Assembly: GCF_009742725.1 (NCBI RefSeq)
Contig: NZ_WPHG01000002.1
Location: forward strand, 744,001-808,000
Length of the DNA: 64,000 nucleotides
Origin: Nitratireductor arenosus
Lineage (GTDB): Bacteria; Pseudomonadota; Alphaproteobacteria; Rhizobiales; Rhizobiaceae
Direction of reading: 5' to 3'
This document shows, one piece after another, positions 39,788-51,225 of this stretch; position 1 is the stretch's first letter; each line of letters begins with the position of its first letter. The translations under genes were made by a program, and so were the position numbers. The notes beneath the pieces were generated by a model. The model was not told the origin of the DNA. It made no database searches and was given only the letters and a program-made list of their open reading frames with translations.

Positions 39788-40995
39788 GCCGGCAACTCGC
39801 CCGGAAAGACCACGCTCGTCGTGGCGATGGCGGCGATGCCCTCGCGGCGGCCGACGAAACCGATCCGCTCATTGGTGGTCGCCTTGACCGAAACCCGGCC
39901 GGCGTCGAGGCCGAGCATCGCCGCCATCGCCGCGACCATCGCCTGGCGATGCGGGCCGATTTTCGGTGCCTCGCAGATCAGTGTCACGTCGACATTGGCG
40001 ATCCGCCCGCCCTTGTCGCGCACCAGCCGGGCGGCGTGTTCGAGGAAGATGTGCGAGGCGGCACCCTTCCACTGCATGTCGGAGGGCGGAAAATGCGTGC
40101 CGATATCGCCGGCCGAACAGGTGGCAAGCAAGGCGTCGGTCAGCGCGTGCAGGCCGACATCGGCGTCCGAATGTCCCGACAGGGCCCTGTCGTGCGGGAT
40201 CGCCACGCCGCACAGCGTCACATGATCGCCCGGGCCGAAACTGTGGACGTCGTAGCCGTTGCCGGTCCTGACGTCGGGAAAGCCGGTTCGAGCGGTGCCG
40301 AGGCGTTCATCCGCCATCGCGATCTCCCGTGCGAAAGTGAGTTTGACGTTGTCGGGCGCGCCGGCCACGATCTGTACCGGGATCTTGGCCCATTCGGCGA
40401 TCGCCGCGTCGTCGGTGAAATCGGCCAGGCCCGCCGCGTGGGCGCGCCGGTGCGCGGCCAGGATCGGCGCGAAGGAAAAACCCTGCGGCGTCTGGGCCGA
40501 AAACAGGCCCGCGCGCGGCACGGTCTCCACCACACATCCGTCGCCGTCCGCCTTCTTCAACGTGTCGGCGACGGCGAGCGCCGGCAGCACGGCGTCGCAC
40601 TCGGCCAGCCCGGCCACGACCCGGTCGATCAGGGCGGCATCGACGAATGGGCGCACGCCGTCATGGATCAGGACATGGGCGGGCGCGGCATCGGCCAGGC
40701 TTTCCAGCGCCAGGCGCGTGGAGGCCTGCCGGCTGGCGCCGCCATGCACGACCGAGACCTGGCGGCCGGGATCGGCGACGGCGTCGCGAAACAGCATCTG
40801 GTCGTCGGGGTGGATCGCCACCACGATGCGGCCGACCGCCGGATGGTCGCGAAAGGCGGCGATGGTGCGGTCCAGAACCGCGCGGCCGCCGATACGGCGA
40901 TATTGTTTCGGCCCCTCGGCCGATTGTCCGGCGCGCTCGCCGCGTCCGGCCGCCACGATCACGACGGCGATCCCGTTGACCTGCCGATCGAGCAT
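39784..40995 (-). CDS. ispDF: Bifunctional IspD/IspF enzyme
   Basis: This 403-residue fusion performs two steps of the MEP isoprenoid pathway. The N-terminal IspD part has [12 protein letters not shown] and [11 protein letters not shown]. The C-terminal IspF part (from about residue 245) has [30 protein letters not shown] and a Zn-binding DVH/H set. The fused form is typical of alphaproteobacteria. The ATG at 40,995 is chosen; AGGGA lies 10 bases upstream. It is divergent from dusB across about 160 bases. Confidence 0.94.
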   Translation of the reverse strand: MLDRQVNGIAVVIVAAGRGERAGQSAEGPKQYRRIGGRAVLDRTIAAFRDHPAVGRIVVAIHPDDQMLFRDAVADPGRQVSVVHGGASRQASTRLALESLADAAPAHVLIHDGVRPFVDAALIDRVVAGLAECDAVLPALAVADTLKKADGDGCVVETVPRAGLFSAQTPQGFSFAPILAAHRRAHAAGLADFTDDAAIAEWAKIPVQIVAGAPDNVKLTFAREIAMADERLGTARTGFPDVRTGNGYDVHSFGPGDHVTLCGVAIPHDRALSGHSDADVGLHALTDALLATCSAGDIGTHFPPSDMQWKGAASHIFLEHAARLVRDKGGRIANVDVTLICEAPKIGPHRQAMVAAMAAMLGLDAGRVSVKATTNERIGFVGRREGIAAIATTSVVFPGELPA

Positions 40996-41156
40996 GAAAA
41001 ACACATCCCTGTTGGTTCGCGTGAGGCTTAGCGAGCGCGCCGGGCAATGGCCAGATATTTGTTCGGCGTCGGGCACAGCGCCTGTATTTTGCATTGCACC
41101 ATCGTCATCTCTTGGCTAAAGAATATGCAAATTGATTGGCTGCGCGGAAATTGTGC

Positions 41157-42182
41157 ATGTTGGCATTCGAGGCGCTTTCGCGCCCCTTGGCGATCGGCGA
41201 CGTGACGATCCGCAATCGCGTGTTCCTGGCGCCGCTGTCGGGCGTCAGCGACAGCGCCTTTCGCGCGCGGGCGGCCGCGCACGGCGCCGGGCTGGTGGTG
41301 TCGGAAATGATCGCCAGCGGCGAGCTGGCACGTGGGCGTTCTGAATCGGCGCGCCGGCTCGCGCCGGCCGGTGATGGGCCGCATGTCGTGCAACTGGCCG
41401 GCCGCGAGGCGTGCTGGATCGCCGAGGGCGCGCGCATCGCGGCGGGCGAGGGGGCCGAGATCATCGACATCAATATGGGCTGCCCGGCCAAGAAGGTCAC
41501 CGGCGGCTATTGCGGCTCGGCGCTGATGCGCGACCTCGACCATGCCCAAGCGCTGATCGCGGCTGCCGTCGACGCCGTTCCGGTTCCCGTCACCGTCAAG
41601 ATGCGGCTCGGCTGGGACGACACCGAGTTCGCCGCGCCCGAGCTGGCGCGCCGGGCCGAGGCCGTCGGCGCGCGCATGGTGACCGTGCACGGGCGCACCC
41701 GCTGCCAGTTCTACAAGGGCAAAGCCGACTGGCGCGCGATCCGCCAGGTCAAGCACGCAGTGACGATCCCGGTGGTGGCCAATGGCGACGTGGCCGATGC
41801 CGCCGGTGCCGCTCGCATCCTCCAGCAATCGGGTGCCGACGCGATCATGATCGGCCGCGCCCATTACGGGGCGCCGTGGACGGCCGGCGCGATCGCGGCG
41901 GCGTCGTCGGGCGGTACCGCAACCGGCATTCCGGTGAGCCCGGCCGCGCTCGCCGACTATGTCGGCGCGCATTACGAGGCGATGCTGTCGCTCTATGGCA
42001 ACGACAGGGGCGTGCGCCACGCCCGCAAACATCTCGGCTGGTATCTCGACCGGCACGCGCCGGCGCTGGCCGCGCTCGACCGCCAGGCGATCATGATCGC
42101 CGACGATCCGGCCGCGGTGCTGGCACGGCTTGCCGACCTGTTCGAGGCCGGCGCCGATCATGGCGCGGGGATCGCGGCATGA
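41157..42182 (+). CDS. dusB: tRNA dihydrouridine synthase
   Basis: This 341-residue FMN enzyme reduces uridine in tRNA. Motifs are [15 protein letters not shown], the catalytic region [20 protein letters not shown] with the active cysteine, and [17 protein letters not shown]. It is the nifR3 gene that precedes ntrBC in many alphaproteobacteria. The ATG at 41,157 is preferred to an upstream TTG at 41,136. Its stop overlaps the ntrB ATG. Confidence 0.94.
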   Translation: MLAFEALSRPLAIGDVTIRNRVFLAPLSGVSDSAFRARAAAHGAGLVVSEMIASGELARGRSESARRLAPAGDGPHVVQLAGREACWIAEGARIAAGEGAEIIDINMGCPAKKVTGGYCGSALMRDLDHAQALIAAAVDAVPVPVTVKMRLGWDDTEFAAPELARRAEAVGARMVTVHGRTRCQFYKGKADWRAIRQVKHAVTIPVVANGDVADAAGAARILQQSGADAIMIGRAHYGAPWTAGAIAAASSGGTATGIPVSPAALADYVGAHYEAMLSLYGNDRGVRHARKHLGWYLDRHAPALAALDRQAIMIADDPAAVLARLADLFEAGADHGAGIAA

Positions 42183-43317
42183 GACCGGTTTCAGTCCCGG
42201 CGGCGCAGCCCGGTCTGGCCGAGATCGTGCTCAACACGATCCGCCATCCGGTCATCATGCTCGACCCTGACGGCCGGATTGCCTTCGCCAATGCCGACGC
42301 GGAAGTGTTTTTCCGCTCCAGCGCCGTCATTCTGGCGCGCAACCCGCTCGATCATTTCGTGCCGTTCGGCAGTCCGTTGCTGACCCTGGTCGAGGAGGTG
42401 CGCGCGCGCCAGTCGCCGGTCAACGAGTATCGCGTCGACATTTCCTCGCCGCGACTCGGCGGCGACAGGCTTGTCGACATCCTGGTCGCGCCGGTTCCCG
42501 AAATGCCGGGCTCGGTCGTGGTCATGTTCCAGGAACGTTCGATGGCCGACAAGATCGACCGCCAGATGACCCATCGCGGCGCGGCGCGCTCGGTGACCGG
42601 GCTGGCGGCGATGCTGGCGCACGAGATCAAGAACCCGCTTTCGGGCATACGCGGCGCCGCACAGCTTCTGGAGACCGCCGCATCCGACGAGGACCGCGCG
42701 CTGACCCGGCTGATCACCGACGAGACCGACCGTATCGTCGCGCTGGTCGACCGCATGGAAGTGTTTTCCGACGAGCGACCGATCGAACGCGGCCCGGTCA
42801 ACATCCACGTCGTGCTCGACCACGTGAAGGCGATCGCCCGCAACGGCTTTGCCCGAAAAATCCGCATCGTGGAGGATTACGATCCCTCGCTGCCGCCGGT
42901 GTTCGGCAATCGCGACCAGCTCGTCCAGGTGTTCCTGAACCTGGTCAAGAACGCCGCCGAGGCGATCGCGGCGCGCCCGGACGGCGAGATCACGCTGTCG
43001 ACCGCGTTCCGGCCGGGCATCCGGATCGCCGTGCCCGGCACGCGCAACCGGGTGTCGCTGCCGCTCGAATTCTGCGTGCACGACAATGGCGGCGGGGTGC
43101 CCGACGATATTCTGCCGATCCTGTTCGACCCCTTCATCACCAGCAAGCCGAACGGGTCCGGCCTCGGACTCGCCCTGGTTGCCAAGATCGTGGGCGAGCA
43201 TGGCGGCGTAATCGAATGCGATTCCTCGCCGCGCGGCACCGTTTTTCGCGTGCTGATGCCGGCCTGGAAAGGCCAGGGCGACCCGGTCGACGGCGGACCA
43301 AATACGGGAGACGCGGC

Positions 43318-43321
<4 letters not shown>
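42179..43321 (+). CDS. ntrB: Nitrogen regulation sensor kinase NtrB
   Basis: This 380-residue cytoplasmic kinase has an N-terminal PAS domain (ILDP-like [19 protein letters not shown]), the H-box [20 protein letters not shown] with phosphorylated histidine 148, an N-box [12 protein letters not shown] and a G-box [12 protein letters not shown]. It controls NtrC in response to nitrogen status via PII. It is joined to dusB and ntrC by 4-base overlaps. Confidence 0.95.
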
Positions 43322-44787
<1,466 letters not shown>

Positions 44788-44867
44788 TTGCGCCGCTGGC
44801 GGGCCGGTGGCGCCCGCGGCGCAATAAACTGCCGTGTGCCCCGATTTTGTTGCAGAATCGCCACATT

Positions 44868-44887
44868 GCGTTGCATCATTGCAACGC
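44868..44887. promoter_or_regulatory. Palindrome upstream of ntrY
   Basis: GCGTTGCA and TGCAACGC are exact inverted repeats with a 4-base centre, 17 bases before the ntrY start. A partial copy of the half site (TTGTTGCAG) lies about 20 bases earlier. It could be an operator or a hairpin that covers the ribosome-binding area. Confidence 0.45.
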
Positions 44888-44904
44888 AACCGCGTGGCAG
44901 GGGA

Positions 44905-47181
44905 ATGACGAACCAAAGCGAAACCATGCCGGCCGCCAGCATGCTGGAGCCGGCGGCGCCGGAAGGGCGCAGGCTGATGGCCTTGCCCGGCATCGTCGCC
45001 GTCGCGGCGTCGCTGATCTGCGCGGCCGTCTCCTTCATCATCCTTGTCGGTCTGGGACCGATCGCGCCGACCAAACAGGTCACGCTGACGCTGATCGCCA
45101 TCAACGTCCTGCTGATTCTGGCGCTGGTGCTGCTGATCGGCCGCGAGGTGCACCGTATCGTCGCGGCCCGGCGCCGCGGCAAGGCGGCGTCGCGGCTTCA
45201 CGTGCGCATCGTCGCGCTGTTTTCGCTGGTCGCGGCGGTGCCGGCGCTGGCGGTGGCGATCGTGGCCTCGATTACGCTCGATATCGGCCTCGACCGCTGG
45301 TTCGAGATCAAGACCAAGGCGATCGTTAATTCCTCGCTGTCGATCGCGGAGGCCTATGTTCAGGAGAACGCGCGCAATCTGCAGGGCACCGCTTTGTCGA
45401 TGGCGATCACGCTCGACCAGAACCGCACGCTTTACGGCCTCGACCGTACCGGTTTCCTGCGGCTGATGACCCAGCAGGCGGTCGGGCGCGGACTGGCGCA
45501 CGCTGCCCTGATCCGCGACGACGGTGACATTATCCTGCAGGCTGACACTCGGGCCGAGTTTCCCATGCCCGAGCCGCCGGCCGGCGCGGTGCGCGACGCC
45601 TCCGGCGGCGATCCGGTGCTGATCGAACCGCGTACGCGCAACATCGTCGGCTCGATCATCAAGCTGCGCGACATCGAAGGCAGCTATCTCTACACGATCC
45701 GCCTGATCGATCCGCAGGTGATCCGCGCGCGCCAGATCGTGCGCGCCAATTCCAGCGACTATCGCGAACTGGAAGTAAGTCGCACGACCGTCCAGGTCGC
45801 GTTCGCGCTTGTCTATCTGGGGCTGACGCTGATCATTGTGTTGTCGGCGATCTGGACCGGCATCGCGGTCGCCGATCGGCTCGTGCGTCCGATCCGCCAA
45901 TTGATCGGCGCGGCCGACGAGGTTGCGACCGGCAATCTCGACGTGGCGGTTCCCGTGCGGTCCTCCGACGGCGACGTCGCCTCACTCGGCGACACGTTCA
46001 ACAAGATGCTGCAACAGTTGAAATCGCAGCGCAACGAGCTGATTTCGGCCAAGGACCAGATCGACGAGCGGCGCCGCTTTTCCGAAGCGGTACTGGCCAG
46101 CGTGACCGCCGGCGTGATCGGCGTCGACCCGGACGGTATCATCACCATCGTCAACCGCTCGGCCGAGACCATGCTCGCCTTGAAGGCGCCCAAGGCGCTC
46201 GGCCAGAAACTGTCGTCGGTGCTGCCGCATATCGGCCACGTCTTCGAAATGGCGCGCAGCTCCGGCCGCCCAGACTATCGCGAGCAGGTGACGTTTTTCC
46301 GCACCGGCGCCGAGCGCACCTTCAACGTCCAGGTCACTATCGAGGAAGACGAGAAGAATGCCGAGCTTCCCGCCTATGTGGTTACGATCGACGACATCAC
46401 CGACCTGATGCAGGCGCAGCGCGCCTCCGCCTGGGCCGACGTCGCCCGGCGCATCGCGCATGAGATCAAGAACCCGCTAACGCCGATCCAGCTTTCGGCC
46501 GAGCGTATCCGCAGGCGCTACGGCAAGGTGATCACTTCCGACCGCGAGGTCTTCGACCAGTGCACCGACACCATCATCCGCCAGGTCGGCGATATCGGCC
46601 GGATGGTCGACGAATTCTCGGCCTTCGCGCGCATGCCCAAACCGCTGATGGAGGTCACCGATCTGCGTGAGGCGCTGCGCGAGGCGACCTTCCTGGTCGA
46701 GGTCAGCCACTCCGAGATCGGCTTCAAGCATGATTTCGGCAAGCAGGCTTTGACCGGACGTTTCGACATGCGTCTGATGAGCCAGGCGTTTGGCAATATC
46801 GTCAAGAACGCAGCCGAGGCGATCGAATCCGACACCGATGCGAGCGACGGGGAAGGCGGCGAAATCCGCGTCACGGCGACCAGGAACGACGATTGGATCA
46901 TTGTCGACGTGGTCGACAACGGCAAGGGACTGCCGCGCGAAAACCGCCAACGGCTGCTGGAGCCCTATATGACGACGCGCGCCAAGGGCACCGGCCTCGG
47001 CCTGGCGATCGTGCGCAAGATCGTCGAGGATCATGGCGGGCGGCTGGAACTGCACGACGCACCGAACGATTTCCACGGCGGCAAGGGGGCATTGGTACGC
47101 ATCGTTCTGCCCGCGCTGGGAAAAGGCGACGCCAAGGGTGGCGCGAACATGACGGAAAAGAAGGTCGACCATGACGTCTGA
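44905..47181 (+). CDS. ntrY: Sensor kinase NtrY
   Basis: This 758-residue membrane kinase has three N-terminal helices, a periplasmic sensor region, a fourth helix (ALVYLGLTLIIVLSAIW), a HAMP domain, a PAS domain (GVIGVDPDGIITIVNRSAE), and the kinase core with [20 protein letters not shown] and TGLGLAIVRKI. It pairs with NtrX in nitrogen and redox sensing. The ATG at 44,905 is likely but its ribosome site is very close, so a nearby later start is possible. Confidence 0.93.
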   Translation: MTNQSETMPAASMLEPAAPEGRRLMALPGIVAVAASLICAAVSFIILVGLGPIAPTKQVTLTLIAINVLLILALVLLIGREVHRIVAARRRGKAASRLHVRIVALFSLVAAVPALAVAIVASITLDIGLDRWFEIKTKAIVNSSLSIAEAYVQENARNLQGTALSMAITLDQNRTLYGLDRTGFLRLMTQQAVGRGLAHAALIRDDGDIILQADTRAEFPMPEPPAGAVRDASGGDPVLIEPRTRNIVGSIIKLRDIEGSYLYTIRLIDPQVIRARQIVRANSSDYRELEVSRTTVQVAFALVYLGLTLIIVLSAIWTGIAVADRLVRPIRQLIGAADEVATGNLDVAVPVRSSDGDVASLGDTFNKMLQQLKSQRNELISAKDQIDERRRFSEAVLASVTAGVIGVDPDGIITIVNRSAETMLALKAPKALGQKLSSVLPHIGHVFEMARSSGRPDYREQVTFFRTGAERTFNVQVTIEEDEKNAELPAYVVTIDDITDLMQAQRASAWADVARRIAHEIKNPLTPIQLSAERIRRRYGKVITSDREVFDQCTDTIIRQVGDIGRMVDEFSAFARMPKPLMEVTDLREALREATFLVEVSHSEIGFKHDFGKQALTGRFDMRLMSQAFGNIVKNAAEAIESDTDASDGEGGEIRVTATRNDDWIIVDVVDNGKGLPRENRQRLLEPYMTTRAKGTGLGLAIVRKIVEDHGGRLELHDAPNDFHGGKGALVRIVLPALGKGDAKGGANMTEKKVDHDV

Positions 47182-48532
47182 TATTTTGGTCGTCGACGAC
47201 GAAGAAGACATCCGCGAACTCGTCGCCGGCATTCTGGAAGATGAGGGCCACGACGCGCGCACCGCCCATGACAGCGACAGCGCGCTGGCCGCGATCGCGG
47301 AGCGCGTGCCCTCGCTGATCTTTCTCGACATCTGGCTGCAGGGCTCGCGGCTCGACGGCCTGGCGCTGCTCGACGAGATCAAGACCATCCACCCGCATGT
47401 GCCGGTGGTGATGATTTCCGGCCACGGCACGATCGAGACCGCGGTTTCGGCCATCAAGCGCGGCGCCTATGATTTTATCGAAAAGCCCTTCAAGGCGGAT
47501 CGGCTGATCCTGATTTGCGAGCGCGCGCTGGAAACGCTGAAATTGAAGCGCGAGGTGAGCGATCTCAAGAAACGCACCTCCGACACGTTCGATCTGATCG
47601 GCATGTCGGCGGCCATGAATCAGTTGCGCCACGTCATCGACCGGATCGCACCAACCAACAGCCGCGTCATGGTGATCGGGCCGTCGGGCTCCGGCAAGGA
47701 GGCGGTGGCGCGCGCCATCCACGCGCTGTCGGCGCGCAAGGGCGGGCCGTTCGTTTCGCTCAACGCCGCCACCATCACGCCCGAGCGTATGGAGATCGAA
47801 CTGTTCGGCACCGAGCCGAACGGCTCGGAACGCAAGGTCGGCGCGCTCGAAGAGGCGCATCGCGGCACGCTCTATATCGACGAGATCGCCGACATGCCGC
47901 GCGAGACCCAGAACAAGATTTTGCGCGTGCTGGTCGACCAGAAGTTCGAGCGCCTCGGCGGCGCCAAGCAGGTCAAGGTCGATGTGCGCATCATTTCCTC
48001 GACCGCACAGAACCTGGAAGCCATGATCGCCGAGGGGCGGTTCCGCGAGGACCTCTATCACCGTCTCGCGGTAGTGCCGGTGATCGTGCCGGCGCTGTCG
48101 GAGCGGCGCGAGGACATTCCCTATCTCGTCGATCATTTCATGAAGCAGGTGGTCCGCCAGTCCGGCATCAAGCCGCGGAGGATCGGCGACGACGTGCTCG
48201 CGGTTCTGCAGGCACACAACTGGCCCGGCAATGTCAGGCAGTTGCGCAACAATGTCGAACGCCTGATGATTCTGGCGCGCGGCGACGATGCCGACATGCC
48301 GATTACCGCCGAGCTTCTGCCGGCCGAAATCGGAGACGTTATGCCACGGGCGCCAAATCAGTCCGACCAGCACATTCTGGCGTTGCCGCTGCGCGAAGCC
48401 CGCGAGCATTTCGAAAAGGAATATCTGATCGCCCAGATCAACCGTTTTGGCGGCAACATCTCGCGTACGGCCGAGTTCATTGGTATGGAACGATCCGCAT
48501 TGCACCGGAAGCTGAAATCGCTCGGCGTTTGA
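47171..48532 (+). CDS. ntrX: Response regulator NtrX
   Basis: This 453-residue regulator has a receiver domain (aspartate 53 in LIFLDIWLQG), a AAA+ domain with Walker A GPSGSGKEAVARAIH and a Fis-type end (RTAEFIGMERSALHRKLKSL). The sigma-54 contact loop GAFTGA, present in NtrC, is not found; the same region reads NGSERKVGALEEA. It may act without sigma-54. Its ATG lies 11 bases inside the end of ntrY. Confidence 0.95.
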   Translation: MTSDILVVDDEEDIRELVAGILEDEGHDARTAHDSDSALAAIAERVPSLIFLDIWLQGSRLDGLALLDEIKTIHPHVPVVMISGHGTIETAVSAIKRGAYDFIEKPFKADRLILICERALETLKLKREVSDLKKRTSDTFDLIGMSAAMNQLRHVIDRIAPTNSRVMVIGPSGSGKEAVARAIHALSARKGGPFVSLNAATITPERMEIELFGTEPNGSERKVGALEEAHRGTLYIDEIADMPRETQNKILRVLVDQKFERLGGAKQVKVDVRIISSTAQNLEAMIAEGRFREDLYHRLAVVPVIVPALSERREDIPYLVDHFMKQVVRQSGIKPRRIGDDVLAVLQAHNWPGNVRQLRNNVERLMILARGDDADMPITAELLPAEIGDVMPRAPNQSDQHILALPLREAREHFEKEYLIAQINRFGGNISRTAEFIGMERSALHRKLKSLGV

Positions 48533-48554
48533 GGCCGGCTGGACGGGATAGACC

Positions 48555-49931
48555 ATGCGCGTGATCATCTGCGGCGCCGGCCAGGTCGGCTACGGCATTG
48601 CCGAGCGGCTCGCCGCCGAGCAAAACGACGTGTCCGTCATCGACACCTCGCCCGAGCTCGTGCGCACGATCCGCGACCAGCTCGACGTGCGCGGTTTCGT
48701 CGGTCATGGCGCCCATCCCGACGTGCTGGAAATGGCCGGCGCGCAGCAGGCCGACATGCTAATCGCCGTGACCCTCTACGACGAGGTCAACATGACCGCC
48801 TGCCAGGTGGCGCATTCGATCTTCAACGTGCCGACCAAGATCGCGCGCATCCGCGCCCAGTCCTATCTGCTGCCGCATTACCAGAACCTGTTCTCGCGCG
48901 AGCACCTGCCGATCGACGTCATCATCTCGCCCGAGATCGAGGTCGGTGAGATGGTGTTGCGCCGCATCGCGCTGCCTGGGGCAAACGACGTCGTGCGCTT
49001 CGCCGACGGCAAGGTGGCGATGGTGGCGATCGAATGCCTGGAAGAATGCCCGGTGATCGATACGCCGCTGTCGCAATTGACGGAGCTTTTTCCCGATCTG
49101 CCTTCGACCGTCGTCGGCGTGTCGCGCAACGGGCGATTGTTCATTCCCCATTCGGCCGACCAGCTCGTCGCAGGCGATCTCGCCTATGTGGTGACGACGA
49201 CCGACCAGGTCCGCCGCACGCTCGGCCTGTTCGGCCACGAAGAGGTCGAGGCGATGCGCATCGTCGTCGCCGGCGGCGGCAATATCGGCCTTTACGTCGC
49301 CCAGGCGCTGGAGGCGCGCCAGTCGCGCACCAAGGTCAAGATCATCGAGGACACGCGCGAGCGCGCGGTGGCGATCGCCGACAAACTGCGCCGCACGATC
49401 GTTTTGAACGGCAGCGCGCTCGACCAGAAAGTGCTTTTGGAGGCCGACATCCAGGACGCGGACCTGATGGTGGCGCTGACCAACAACGATCAGGTCAACA
49501 TTTTGTCGAGCGTCATGGCCAAGCGGTTGGGGTGCAAGTCGAACCTGGCGCTGATCAACAATCCGACCTACCAGGATTTCACCCGCACGCTCGGCATCGA
49601 CGCCCACGTCAACCCGCGTACGGTGACGATCTCGCGGATCCTGCAGCATGTGCGGCGCGGTCGGATCCGCGCTGTGCACAGCGTGCAGCGCGGTCTGGCG
49701 GAGATCATCGAGGCCGAGGCGCTCGATACCTCGCCGCTGGTCGGCTCGCCGCTGCGCGATCTGGAACTGCCCGACGGCATGCGGCTGGGCATCGTCTATC
49801 GCGACGGCCAGGCGATCAAGCCGAACGGCGCGTTCGTGGTCCGGCCCGGGGACCGGATCGTGATCTTCGCGCTCGCCTCTGCCGTACGCCAGGTCGAGCA
49901 GATGTTCCGGGTCAGTCTCGAATATTTCTGA
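48555..49931 (+). CDS. trkA: Trk potassium uptake regulator TrkA
   Basis: This 458-residue cytoplasmic protein has two RCK units, each with an NAD-binding Rossmann start (VIICGAGQVGYGIAERLA and IVVAGGGNIGLYVAQALE) and a TrkA-C domain. It gates the Trk potassium channel. It follows ntrX as in other alphaproteobacteria. Confidence 0.95.
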   Translation: MRVIICGAGQVGYGIAERLAAEQNDVSVIDTSPELVRTIRDQLDVRGFVGHGAHPDVLEMAGAQQADMLIAVTLYDEVNMTACQVAHSIFNVPTKIARIRAQSYLLPHYQNLFSREHLPIDVIISPEIEVGEMVLRRIALPGANDVVRFADGKVAMVAIECLEECPVIDTPLSQLTELFPDLPSTVVGVSRNGRLFIPHSADQLVAGDLAYVVTTTDQVRRTLGLFGHEEVEAMRIVVAGGGNIGLYVAQALEARQSRTKVKIIEDTRERAVAIADKLRRTIVLNGSALDQKVLLEADIQDADLMVALTNNDQVNILSSVMAKRLGCKSNLALINNPTYQDFTRTLGIDAHVNPRTVTISRILQHVRRGRIRAVHSVQRGLAEIIEAEALDTSPLVGSPLRDLELPDGMRLGIVYRDGQAIKPNGAFVVRPGDRIVIFALASAVRQVEQMFRVSLEYF

Positions 49932-49974
49932 AGATGTGAAGACCGGCCCGTGCCGGGACGAAACGAGGGGAACC

Positions 49975-50838
49975 ATGCCGCGTATTTCCTATGTCAACGG
50001 GCGTTATCTGCCCCACGCCGAGGCCAAGGTTCACATGGAGGACCGCGGCTATCAGTTCGCCGACGGCGTCTACGAGGTGTGCGAGGTGGCGCGCGGCCAC
50101 ATCATGGACATGAGCGGCCATCTCGATCGGCTCGACCGCTCGCTGGGCGAACTGGCGATTGCCTGGCCGCTCGAGCGCCGGGTGCTGCCGGCGATCATGC
50201 GCGAGGTGGTGACGCGCAACAGGGTGCGCGACGGGCTGGTCTATCTGCAGATCACGCGCGGCGTGGCCCCGCGCGACCATGCCTTTCCCGCGCCGAGCAC
50301 GCGCCCCTCGCTGGTGGTGACCGCCAAGCGCTCCGACCCGCAGGCCGCGCGCCGGCGGGCTGAAACCGGCATCGCCGTGATCACCGTGCCGGAAAATCGC
50401 TGGGACCGCGTCGACATCAAGACCGTGGGGCTGTTGCCCAACGTGCTCGCGCGCCAGAAGGCCAAGGATGCCGGCGCCCAGGAAGCCTGGTTCGTCGATC
50501 CCGACGGCACGGTCAAGGAGGGCGCCTCGACCAATGTGTGGATCGTCACGGCGGACGGACATTTGGTCACACGCCCGGCCGACACAGGGATTTTGCGCGG
50601 CATCACGCGCGCGACCGTGTTCAGGATCGCCGAGAAACTCGGCTACACCGTGGAGGAGCGGGCCTTTACCGTGGAGGAGGCGCTGAAGGCCCGCGAAGCC
50701 TTCGTCACCGCGGCGACGACGGTGGTCATGCCGGTGGTCAGGATCGACGACAAGCCGGTCGCCAACGGCCATCCCGGCACGGTCGCGCTTTCCCTGCGCG
50801 AGGCTTTTTTTGACGTTGCGGAAAAAACCCAAGCCTGA
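49975..50838 (+). CDS. D-amino acid aminotransferase-like protein
   Basis: This 287-residue class IV aminotransferase uses PLP, with the expected lysine 149 in WDRVDIKTVGLLPNVL. The start MPRISYVNGRYLPHAEAKVH and the pattern EGASTNVWIV fit D-alanine transaminase; a branched-chain or 4-amino-4-deoxychorismate role is less likely. The ATG at 49,975 has GAGGGG upstream. It sits between trkA and hfq. Confidence 0.87.
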   Translation: MPRISYVNGRYLPHAEAKVHMEDRGYQFADGVYEVCEVARGHIMDMSGHLDRLDRSLGELAIAWPLERRVLPAIMREVVTRNRVRDGLVYLQITRGVAPRDHAFPAPSTRPSLVVTAKRSDPQAARRRAETGIAVITVPENRWDRVDIKTVGLLPNVLARQKAKDAGAQEAWFVDPDGTVKEGASTNVWIVTADGHLVTRPADTGILRGITRATVFRIAEKLGYTVEERAFTVEEALKAREAFVTAATTVVMPVVRIDDKPVANGHPGTVALSLREAFFDVAEKTQA

Positions 50839-50976
50839 TAACCGCTGAGGGACAGGCAGTTCTACGCTTAAGGGACGGGTCAGTTCCGGCGCTTGGTTTG
50901 TGCGTGTTGCGAACGACAAGGTTCGTCCACGGCGCCACATTTGACCGACGACAGGGCACGGCGGAAGAGAAGAACA

Positions 50977-51225
50977 ATGGCGGAAAGATCGCAAAACCTT
51001 CAGGACCTCTTCCTGAATACGGTTCGCAAGAGCAAGAACCCTCTGACGATATTCCTGATCAATGGCGTAAAGCTCACCGGAGTGGTGACGTCATTCGATA
51101 ATTTCTGTGTGCTCCTGCGGCGCGACGGGCATTCGCAGCTCGTCTATAAGCACGCTATTTCCACCATCATGCCGAGCCAGCCGGTTCAGATGTTTGATGG
51201 TGAAGACAATGGCCGGGACGGTTGA
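50977..51225 (+). CDS. hfq: RNA chaperone Hfq
   Basis: This 82-residue Sm-fold protein helps small RNAs pair with mRNAs. The family motif is clear: [20 protein letters not shown], then [18 protein letters not shown] and the Sm2 motif [13 protein letters not shown]. The ATG has GGAAGAG upstream. It is followed without gap by hflX. Confidence 0.97.
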   Translation: MAERSQNLQDLFLNTVRKSKNPLTIFLINGVKLTGVVTSFDNFCVLLRRDGHSQLVYKHAISTIMPSQPVQMFDGEDNGRDG

